Assembly (NCBI GenBank): GCA_964387775.1
Contig: CAYLZO010000118.1
Coordinates: 1 to 15,782 of the forward strand
Reading direction: 5' to 3'
Origin: CAYLZO01 sp964387775
Lineage (GTDB): Bacteria > Chloroflexota > Anaerolineae > JAAYZQ01
Length of the DNA stretch: 15,782 bases
In this document: piece after piece, positions 6,168 to 13,100 of the stretch
Numbering within the stretch: the first letter of the stretch is position 1
How the letters are laid out: each line of letters starts with the position of its first letter
The notes under the pieces: generated by a model
Database searches by the model: none
What the model was told of the DNA's origin: nothing
Seen by the model: only the letters and a program-made list of their open reading frames with translations
Made by a program: the position numbers and the translations under genes

Positions 6168-6200
6168 CTTGCGCAGGCGCAATTTGGCAAATTGCGCTAC
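6151..6200. repeat. Double palindrome between convergent genes; possible bidirectional terminator
   Basis: Two palindromes are fused into 50 bp: GCGCAAGTT/AACTTGCGC, then GCGCAATTTG/CAAATTGCGC. GTAGCGC begins the element and GCGCTAC ends it. It provides the TAA stop of the sulfotransferase gene (6165-6167) and, on the minus strand, the TAG stop of ligase 2 (6199-6197). It could end transcription from both sides; there is no clear T-run. Confidence 0.85.
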
Positions 6201-7780
6201 GGGCCGGCCATCTCGCGCAGCTTGAAGCGCTGCACCTTGTCGGTGACGGTCGTCGACAGGCGTTCCACGAAACGCACCTGCGCGGGGATCTTGAAGGGCG
6301 CGATCTGGCCCAGGCAAAACTCGCGCACCTGTTCGACGGTCAGCGCCGCGCCAGGGGCCAGCTCCAGGAAGGCCCACACCGTCTCGCCGTCGCCCGAGCC
6401 TGCCCTGAGCCCCGTCGAAGGGGCGCCCACCACCCCCGCCCGCCGGACGAGGGGGTGCTGCTCCAGATAGTGCTCCACCTCTTCGGGATAGATCTTGAAC
6501 CCGCCGCGCACAATCACGTCCTTTTTGCGTCCTGTCAGCCGCAAGTAGCCGTCGTCGCCCAGCGCGCCCAGGTCGCCGGTGTAGAACCAGCCCTCGGCGT
6601 CGAGGGCCCGGGCGGTCAGCGCTGGGTCGCCGTGGTAGCCGCTCATCATCTGCGCGGTGCGGACGGCGATCTCGCCCACGGCGCCAGTGGGCAGCGGCCG
6701 CCGCTCGTCGTCGACGATACGCAGCCGGACGCCGGGCGCTGGCTTGCCCACGGTCGTCGCCACCCGCTGCCAGGGATCGCGCTGCCCGGTCCAGGTGATG
6801 TTGCCTGTCTCGTTGGTGGCATACATGTTCTCCAACGGGCAGCGAAAACGCTCGTGCAGCGCCTGGGCCAGGTCGGGCGGGCAGACCTCGGTGCCGACAA
6901 AGATACGCCGCACCGACGACAGGTCGCGGCGCTCCTGGCCCGGCACGCGCAGCAGCAGGCGGGCCATCGTCGGCGAGGCGGCCAGCAGCGTCACCCGCTC
7001 CCGCTCGAGGGCGTCGAGCATCTGGCGCGGGTTGAAGCGGTCCACCAGCAGCAGCTTGCCGCCGGCCAGCAGCGTCGTCACCACGGCCAGCGCGCCGTGA
7101 TAGTAACACAGCGGAAAGGGAAACAACACACAGCGGAACAGGCGAGGGTCCAGCCGCAGCAGGGCGCGGGGATGGGCCAGGTTCCAGTAGCGCGCCCAGG
7201 TGTGGACCGCTCCCTTGGGCAGGCCGGTCGTGCCCGAGGTGTAGGTGATGCGCCCGATCTGGTCGGCGGCGACCGGGACCGGGGCCAGCGACCGGCCTGT
7301 TTCCAGCACTTCGTCCAGAGCGAACAAGCGCCGCCCATCGCCGCTCTCGGCGCCCTGGACGATGACGGCCCGCAGATCGGGCAGGTGGGGCATCAGGCGG
7401 GCCAGAGTCGCCGGGTGATCGTGGCCGTACCAGCGCCGCGTGGTGAGCACCGCCCGGGCGCGGCAGTCGGCCAGGATGTGGCGCAGCTCGTGCTCGCGCA
7501 GCAGGGGGTTGAGCGGCACTTCCCAGGTGCCCAACAGCCAGGGCAAAAACAGGGCATAGACCGCTTCCGGGCCGGCAGGCAGCAGGGTCGCCACCCGGTC
7601 GCCGGGGCCAACGCCCAGGGTTTGCAGCCCGGCGACCAGCGTCTCGACGTTGTCGAACACCTGGCGGCGCGTCAGCCGCCGCTCGCCGGCGACGAGAAAC
7701 TCTGCTCCGGGCCGGATGCGGCGCGCCAGGGCCAACCAGCGCTGCGGACCGAGTCGGCTCAACAGGGTACCGATGACCAT
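6197..7780 (-). CDS. AMP-forming acyl-CoA/acyl-ACP ligase (ligase 2)
   Basis: A complete 527-aa ANL-family adenylating enzyme. Visible motifs are the P-loop YTSGTTGLPKGAVHT (about residue 180), YATNETG (A5), FYTGDLG (A7), GRKKDVIVRGGFKIYP (about 416-431), and TDKVQRFK with the catalytic lysine near 515. It activates a carboxylic acid as acyl-AMP; CoA versus ACP as acceptor cannot be decided from sequence. It is the paralog of ligase 1. The ATG at 7780 is preferred over the longer frame to 7816 because the longer start lies upstream of the predicted -10. There is no Shine-Dalgarno sequence, consistent with a leaderless mRNA. A 24-bp repeat is inserted at 6399-6422 at the same place as in ligase 1. 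The stop codon comes from a palindrome. Confidence 0.92.
   Translation of the reverse strand: MVIGTLLSRLGPQRWLALARRIRPGAEFLVAGERRLTRRQVFDNVETLVAGLQTLGVGPGDRVATLLPAGPEAVYALFLPWLLGTWEVPLNPLLREHELRHILADCRARAVLTTRRWYGHDHPATLARLMPHLPDLRAVIVQGAESGDGRRLFALDEVLETGRSLAPVPVAADQIGRITYTSGTTGLPKGAVHTWARYWNLAHPRALLRLDPRLFRCVLFPFPLCYYHGALAVVTTLLAGGKLLLVDRFNPRQMLDALERERVTLLAASPTMARLLLRVPGQERRDLSSVRRIFVGTEVCPPDLAQALHERFRCPLENMYATNETGNITWTGQRDPWQRVATTVGKPAPGVRLRIVDDERRPLPTGAVGEIAVRTAQMMSGYHGDPALTARALDAEGWFYTGDLGALGDDGYLRLTGRKKDVIVRGGFKIYPEEVEHYLEQHPLVRRAGVVGAPSTGLRAGSGDGETVWAFLELAPGAALTVEQVREFCLGQIAPFKIPAQVRFVERLSTTVTDKVQRFKLREMAGP
6399..6422 (-). repeat. 24-bp in-frame repeat in ligase 2
   Basis: On the coding strand it reads TTCGACGGGGCTCAGGGC in its core, the same family as 499-522 and 13007-13078. 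It codes STGLRAG, aligned with STGLRAN in ligase 1, so the insertion predates the cassette duplication or was copied with it. Confidence 0.65.
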
Positions 7781-7786
7781 GCGCCC

Positions 7787-7815
7787 AGTGTACCATAGCC
7801 GCCGACCTTTGTCCA
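7787..7815 (-). promoter_or_regulatory. Predicted promoter of ligase 2
   Basis: On the minus strand, TGGACA (7815-7810) and TACACT (7792-7787) are 17 bp apart. The start of transcription would fall at or next to the ATG at 7780. No ribosome binding site precedes that ATG, so leaderless translation is expected. The context TGGTACACTGGGCGC-ATG resembles TGGTATACTGGCGGCGCG-ATG at the sulfotransferase gene. Confidence 0.55.
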
Positions 7816-7833
7816 AACAGTGGCAGGCAGCGT

Positions 7834-7862
7834 TTGCCGTCTGGGGGCATCTATGCTAAAAT
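7834..7862 (+). promoter_or_regulatory. Predicted promoter of the Lgt-like/activase operon
   Basis: TTGCCG (7834-7839) and the extended -10 TGCTAAAAT (TG at 7854-7855, TAAAAT at 7857-7862) have a 17-bp spacer. Transcription would start near 7869, leaving a leader of about 217 nt before the ATG at 8086. It diverges from the ligase 2 promoter, the two -35 boxes being about 19 bp apart. Confidence 0.6.
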
Positions 7863-7886
7863 GGTAGCATCGCAAAACGCGATCTC

Positions 7887-7985
7887 GCTCTCGCCGGACC
7901 CGCCGTCCCGGCAACCTGGGGACAAGTCCGGCGGGCTTACGCGCCGCTTCAGGATATTGAGCCGAGAGCATCCGGCGTTGGACGC
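7887..7985 (+). promoter_or_regulatory. Structured 5' leader RNA, unidentified (riboswitch-like)
   Basis: Several exact pairings can be read: GCTCTCG (7887-7893) with CGAGAGC (7963-7969); GCCGGAC (7893-7899) with GTCCGGC (7926-7932); inside that, GTCCC (7905-7909) with GGGAC (7919-7923); and GCGT/ACGC (7975-7978 with 7982-7985). CGCCGGA (7892-7898) can instead pair with TCCGGCG (7971-7977), excluding the second helix. The arrangement lies between a predicted promoter and the operon start. I could not match it to a riboswitch class from memory. Confidence 0.45.
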
Positions 7986-7996
7986 AAGGGGGGAGA

Positions 7997-8071
7997 ATGA
8001 AACAGTGTCGGTCACACAGGAAAATCGCCCGCTCCTCGCGAGCTGCGCGCTTTTTGCCCCCTGCCTCTTAG
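7997..8071 (+). CDS. Possible 24-codon leader ORF
   Basis: ATG 7997 follows GGGGGGAG closely and runs MKQCRSHRKIARSSRAARFL then PPAS-stop (TAG 8069-8071), ending 14 bp before the Lgt-like start. Five of the 24 codons are arginine. It could be a translated leader peptide that regulates the operon, or chance: the spacing to the G-run is short and there is no homolog to compare. Confidence 0.25.
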   Translation: MKQCRSHRKIARSSRAARFLPPAS

Positions 8072-8085
8072 CCAGGAGGCCGACC

Positions 8086-8877
8086 ATGCTGCCCACGTTG
8101 ACCATCGGCGCCTGGCAGATCGATACCTACGCGCTCATCGTCACCCTGGCAGTGATGGTGGGCGCGGTGGTTGCCTTTGAGCGATTGCTCCGGCTCGATT
8201 ATCCGCCCCTCGTCATCGCCCGCGGTCTGCTGCTGATGTCGGTGAGCGGCGCGGCCCTCACCCTGCTGGCCAACGAGATCATCAACCGGCAGCGCATCGC
8301 CCACAGCGGATTCCTGGCCCTGCAAGAAAGCCGCGATGTTTTTTGGACGCTGCTCGGCGGCGGCTTGGTGGCGCTGCTCTACATCCGCTGGTACAAAGCA
8401 CCCCTGGGCCGCGTCCTGGACCTGGGTGTGCTGGCGTTGCCCCTGGCCCAGGCCATCGCCCGGCTGGGCTGCACCGCGGCCGGCTGCTGTTACGGCATCC
8501 CCACCGATTCCTGGCTGGGCGTCTACCTGCCCGACGACCGGGGGTTGTGGGCTGTGCGCTACCCCACCCAATTGCTGGCCGCTGCCGCCAACCTGCTGAT
8601 TTTCCTTGCCTTGCTGGCCGTGGATCGGTATGGCCGCCGGCAATCTCGCCTCTCCCCTGGCGGGGGAGGAACCTGGTTTTTCGATGGCTTCTTGGCCTTG
8701 CTCTACATCCTGCTCTTTAGTCTGAAACGTTTCGCCCTGGCCTACCTGCGCCAGGAAGGGGCCGTCCCGTTGTTGGGGCCGCTCAGTTGGATGCACCTGA
8801 ATGCCCTGCTCGCCGGCTGCGTGGCGGCGGGGTTGATCGTCTGGAATCTTGTAAAGAGAGAGGAGCAAACAAAATGA
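8086..8877 (+). CDS. Lgt-like membrane protein 1 (prolipoprotein diacylglyceryl transferase family, Cys variant)
   Basis: A 263-aa polytopic membrane protein with about seven hydrophobic segments. It starts MLPTLTIGAWQIDTYAL, an N-terminus typical of Lgt. The signature region is ARLGCTAAGCCYG (R126 to G137), where classical Lgt has GRxGNFxNxExxG; Arg and the Gly residues are kept while the Asn and Glu positions differ and cysteines appear. Lgt transfers diacylglyceryl from phosphatidylglycerol to lipoprotein cysteines; whether this variant does so is doubtful. The ATG at 8086 has AGGAGG at 8074-8079; the frame is open further upstream to 7834, but that part covers promoter and leader. The stop overlaps the next ATG (ATGA, 8874-8877). 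A CT-rich hairpin repeat (8649-8669) lies in a loop. Confidence 0.8.
   Translation: MLPTLTIGAWQIDTYALIVTLAVMVGAVVAFERLLRLDYPPLVIARGLLLMSVSGAALTLLANEIINRQRIAHSGFLALQESRDVFWTLLGGGLVALLYIRWYKAPLGRVLDLGVLALPLAQAIARLGCTAAGCCYGIPTDSWLGVYLPDDRGLWAVRYPTQLLAAAANLLIFLALLAVDRYGRRQSRLSPGGGGTWFFDGFLALLYILLFSLKRFALAYLRQEGAVPLLGPLSWMHLNALLAGCVAAGLIVWNLVKREEQTK
8649..8669 (+). repeat. Short CT/GA-rich palindrome in the Lgt-like 1 loop
   Basis: CTCTCCCC and GGGGGAG flank TGGC. It resembles the CTCTCCCC...GGGGAGAG elements at 15011-15100, and it lies in the equivalent loop of the paralog, just before the FFDG / PFDG motif. Confidence 0.5.
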
Positions 8878-10184
8878 AAGAAACAGGAGAATCCATGCAT
8901 GCAGCGGACAGTGGCGGTGTCCCACCAAAGCGCAACCGGACCTGGGCGCGCTTGCTCGTCTATGCCGGCTTGTTGCTGCTATCCCTGGCCCTGACCGCTT
9001 CGTTTCTGCGGCCCGACCAGTGCGAGACCAGGGGCTGCAGCCCCTATGAGCCATGCACGTACACGGGGGCCGAGTTGCTGCCAGATGATGCGCTCAAGAT
9101 AACGGCAGCGGGACAAATTGCACACGTGTGGATAGAATTCGGCGACACGGGCGTGTTTACGCCTACGACCACGGCCCGCGGGACGACGCTGCGGACCGAC
9201 GACGGGCAGACCATCCGCTATCTGGACGATCTGGCCACCAAGGGCTACCTGGCCATCCGCGTGCCCCACGTGCCGCCGACCTACACCCTCAGTAGCTTGC
9301 AGCCCGGCATCCCGCCCTTTGCAATCGATCCTGTAGTGTTCAACTACTACTCGCCCCCTTCTGCAACCACCAAGATGACGGCTACTGTCCCCATCACCCG
9401 CCGTCTCGATCTGGAACCGATTGTGAATGCCCACTACCCCATCGTCGATGGCCAGTCGCATTGGGAGGTGTGGTGGCTACCGCCAGGCGAGACCTTCCCC
9501 ATCCCCGATGGGCCCTTCCGCCTGAATGCGGAATCCTGGCCGCCGCCCCTGGAGTTGCGTTTCCGCATGGATTTCGGCGCCGGGTCGAGCGCCCTCGATT
9601 GTGCTGGCTGCCCCATCGAGGTCTTGGCCTACAACGGCTACCTGTTCGTTGGACCCTACCCCTTTGCTCTACGCTACCTCAACGAGACAGTCCACGAGCC
9701 GTTGCTTACGTTTGGTGCCCACTGTACCTACCAGGCTACCCCCGTATTCCCGACCGTGGGGCAATACATTTCGCCCACCGTGCCCTTTACCCACGCCTAC
9801 TGCCTGGAGAACTGGGACACGATGACCCGCACCTTTACCATCGACGCCTCTTCCACGCAGGGTTGGGACTATGCCTATTTCTGGCAAAGCACCCGGGCCG
9901 GCGCCGTGCCCGTCCCGGCCGGCAACCCACCCTTCACCGTCGAGGTCGGCCCGCCCGATGAGTGGGATCCTGGCACACTGGGCCTTCTGGCCGTCTATAC
10001 GCCGACCATCGCCGTCAGCGATACGCTGCGCGAGACCCTGTCCCTGGTGGCCTCGTCTATCGTCAGCCCAGAAGTGGAGGCGTCTTCTCTCAGTATAGCC
10101 CTGGCGCCCGGCTACACCCTGGAAGAGGGCGTACAGCCGCCGCAGTATTCCGTCTACCTGCCGCTGGTTCTGCGCAACGACTAG
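8874..10184 (+). CDS. Membrane-anchored or secreted protein with C-terminal YLPLVLRN tag
   Basis: A 436-aa protein I do not recognise. A positively charged N-terminus (KRNRTWAR) precedes one hydrophobic segment at about residues 26-45 that would act as signal peptide or anchor; there is no lipobox before the first Cys (C50), which lies after the segment. The rest is a Thr/Pro-rich beta-type extracellular sequence with several Cys. Part of it, DTMTRTFTIDASSTQGWDY, resembles Ig-like modules of secreted proteins. It ends YSVYLPLVLRND, an ending frequent in Chloroflexota exported proteins, perhaps a sorting tag. Its ATG overlaps the Lgt-like 1 stop by 4 bp, with GAGAGG upstream, and the next gene begins 5 bp after its stop. 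It may be a cell-surface substrate or partner of the Lgt-like enzymes (inference). Confidence 0.8.
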   Translation: MKETGESMHAADSGGVPPKRNRTWARLLVYAGLLLLSLALTASFLRPDQCETRGCSPYEPCTYTGAELLPDDALKITAAGQIAHVWIEFGDTGVFTPTTTARGTTLRTDDGQTIRYLDDLATKGYLAIRVPHVPPTYTLSSLQPGIPPFAIDPVVFNYYSPPSATTKMTATVPITRRLDLEPIVNAHYPIVDGQSHWEVWWLPPGETFPIPDGPFRLNAESWPPPLELRFRMDFGAGSSALDCAGCPIEVLAYNGYLFVGPYPFALRYLNETVHEPLLTFGAHCTYQATPVFPTVGQYISPTVPFTHAYCLENWDTMTRTFTIDASSTQGWDYAYFWQSTRAGAVPVPAGNPPFTVEVGPPDEWDPGTLGLLAVYTPTIAVSDTLRETLSLVASSIVSPEVEASSLSIALAPGYTLEEGVQPPQYSVYLPLVLRND

Positions 10185-10189
10185 AGGGA

Positions 10190-13100
10190 GTGACCCCGAT
10201 CTACCTGGGCATCGACGCCGGCTCGACGACCGTCAAGGTGGTCATCACCGACGGCGCGGGCCGGCTGCTGGACCACGACTATCGCTACGGGCGCGGGCAG
10301 CCGGCCCGCGCCCTGTTGGCCGCCTTGCGCGACCTGGGCCAGCGCTGGGACCTGGCCCAGGTCGCCGGCGCCGGCCTGACCGGCTCGGGCAGTGAGTTGC
10401 TGGCTCCGTTGTTGGGTGCGCGGCGGGTCAACGAGCTGGTTGCCCAGACACACGCCCTGGAAGCCGTCCTCCCCCAGGCCCGCACCGTCGTCGAGGTAGG
10501 CGGCCAGGACAGCAAACTGCTGCGCTTGGAGCCGGAGAACGGCCGCCTGCGCCTGGCCGATTTCGCCATGAATACGCTGTGCGCCGCCGGCACCGGCTCC
10601 TTCCTCGACCAGCAAGCCGAGCGGCTGGGCCTGTCCCTTGCCGAATTTTCGGCGCTGGCCCTGCAGGCGCGCCAGCCGGCCCGCGTCGCCGGGCGCTGTG
10701 CCGTCTTTGCCAAGTCGGACCTGGTCCACCTCCAGCAACAGGGCGCGTCCCTGCCCGACCTGGTCGCCGGGCTGTGCCTGGCTGTGGCCCGCAATCTGCG
10801 CGCTACCCTGGGCAGCGGCCAGCCTTTCCAACCCCCCATCGTCTTTCAGGGCGGCGTCGCCCGCAACGCGGGCATGGTCTGGGCCTTGGAGCAGGTGTTG
10901 GGCCTGGAGCCGGGCGCGCTGCTCGTCCCGCCCCACTGCACGCTGATGGCCGCCCTGGGCGCGGCCCACCTCGCCCGCGTCGAGCCGGCGCCCGCCTTTC
11001 GCGGCCTGGCGCCGCTGGCCGGGTTCGTGGATACGCGCCGGGCGCGGCCCTCGTCCCTGCCCCGGCTCTTCTCCCCCTCACCCCAGCCCGGCCAAGGCCC
11101 TAACGACGTGTCTCCCCCCTGGAGAGAGGGAGATGGCCCCCCTCCCTTGGGGGAGGCGACCGCAGGGAGGGGGGAGGGGGAAATCGTTGCCCTGAGCGCA
11201 ATCTGCCCCTCACCCCAACCCGGCCAAGGCCCTAACGACGTGTCTCCCCAGGGGGGAGAGGGGGTCTGGCTCGGCATCGACGTCGGCTCCATCAGCACCA
11301 AGGCCGCCGCCGTGGACGGCCAGGGCCGGTTGCTGGCCGGCTGTTACCTGCCCACCGCCGGCCAACCCTTGGACGTCGCCCGCCGGGCGCTGGCCCACGT
11401 CCTGGCCGAGGTTGGCGAAACAGCCCAAGTCCTGGGAACCGGCGTGACCGGCTCCTGCCGGCGGCTGGTGGCCGAGCGCCTGGGTGCCGACCTGATGTGC
11501 AACGAGATCAGAGCCCAGGCCCGCGCCGCCCGCACCTGCGACCCCGAGGTCGATACCGTTTTCGAGATCGGCGGCCAGGACAGCAAGTACATCATCCTGC
11601 GCGACGGGACCATCGCCGACCAGGCGCTCAACAAAGCCTGCGCCGCCGGCACCGGCGCCTTTCTGGAGGAGCAGGCGCAACGCCTGGGCCTGCCGGTGGC
11701 CGAGTTGGGCCGCCTGGCGCTGACCGCCGCCGCACCTGCCGATCTGGGCGAGCGCTGCACCGTGTTCGTCGAGTCGGACCTGGTGCACCACCAGCAGCAG
11801 GGTGCCAACCAGGCCGACCTGGCCGCTGGCCTGGCCTACGCGGTGGCCCGCAACTACCTGGCCCGCGTGGTCGATGGCCGGGCGGTGGGCCGGCGCGTCC
11901 TGTTTCAGGGCGGCGTGGCCCTCAACCCGGCGGTGGTGGCCGCTTTCGAGGCGCTGCTGGCCCGACCGGTGGTCGTGCCGCCGCGCCCGGAGTTGAGTGG
12001 GGCCGTCGGCGCGGCGCTGCTGGCAGGGGAGGAATCAGGGAATCAGGGGATCAGGGAATCAGGGGGGCAAAGGAGTAGGGGGGCGGCCCTGCCGGACTTG
12101 TTTGCTGAGCGGGAAGGGCTGCTGCTGCGTTGCCTGGATGACCAGCCGACCGGCCAGGGCCGGCCGCGTGTCGGCTTTCCCCGCGTGCTGGCCTTCTACG
12201 ACCTGCTGCCCTATTGGGGCTGTTTTTTCCGCGAGCTGGGCTGGGAGGTAGTCCTCTCGCCGCCGACCACGCCCGAGCTGGCGGCCCGCGCCGCGGCGGA
12301 AGCGGGCGCCGAGACCTGCTTCCCGGTCAAGCTGGCCTACGGTCACGTCCTGTGGCTGCTGGAACAAGGCGTGGAGCGGATATTTCTGCCCAGCGTCGTC
12401 AACCGCGCCGACCCGCTGCCGGGCCACAGCCAGAGCTACCACTGCCCGTTCATCCAGGCAGTGCCCCATTTGGTCGAAGCGGCCCTGCACCAGGCCGGGC
12501 GGCCCGTCTCGCTGCTGCGCCCGCCGGTCCATTTTTTGTGGTCGGGTGTGGCGGCGCGGGAGCTGCGCGCCTTTGCCCGCGAATTGGGTCTCCCGGCGCG
12601 CCAGATCACCGCCGCCCGCCGCGCCGCCGAGGCAGAGCAGCGCCGCTTCGAGGCCGATCTGCGCCGGCGCGGCGCCGAGGTGTTGGCCGGGCTGGCGCCG
12701 GGCCAGGTCGCGGCGGTGTTGGTGGGGCGAGCCTACAGCACCGCCGACCCCGGTCTCAACGCCGACCTGCCCGCCAAGCTGCGTCGCCTGGGCGTGCTGG
12801 CCCTGCCGCTCGATTGCCTGCCCCTGGACGGCATCGACGTCACCGATTCGGTGCACAACATGTTCTGGCACACGGGCCAGCGTTTCCTGGCCGCCGCTCA
12901 GATTATCCGCGACGACCCACGCCTGCAAGCGGTCTATCTGACCCATTTCGCTTGCGGCCCTGATTCGTTCCTGCTCAGTTTCTTCCGCGAGGCGCTGGGC
13001 GGCAAGTCCTTCGACGCTGCTCAGGACAAGCCCTTCGACGCTGCTCAGGACAAGTCCTTCGACGCTGCTCAGGACAAGTCCTTCCTGGAGCTGGAACTGG

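Noticed and set aside
6455..7798. A 447-codon plus-strand frame
   Set aside because: It is antisense to ligase 2, which has all ANL motifs.
5898..7850. A 650-codon minus-strand frame over ligase 2
   Set aside because: It is a frame-shifted shadow of the ligase: Arg/Pro/Ala-rich translation typical of GC-rich antisense or off-frame reading, no motifs.
7887..7985. SAM-I, c-di-AMP (ydaO), TPP or c-di-GMP riboswitch
   Set aside because: Only short fragments such as CCGGCAACC match what I remember of these consensus sequences; the conserved cores and their order are missing.
8015..8032. Lac-operon-like TCACACAGGAAA, possible vector sequence
   Set aside because: Only 12 bases match and the flanks differ, so it is chance rather than vector contamination.
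7834..8085. N-terminal extension of Lgt-like 1 to 7834
   Set aside because: The extension covers the predicted promoter and leader helices, adds residues unlike Lgt, and a good AGGAGG lies just before the ATG at 8086.
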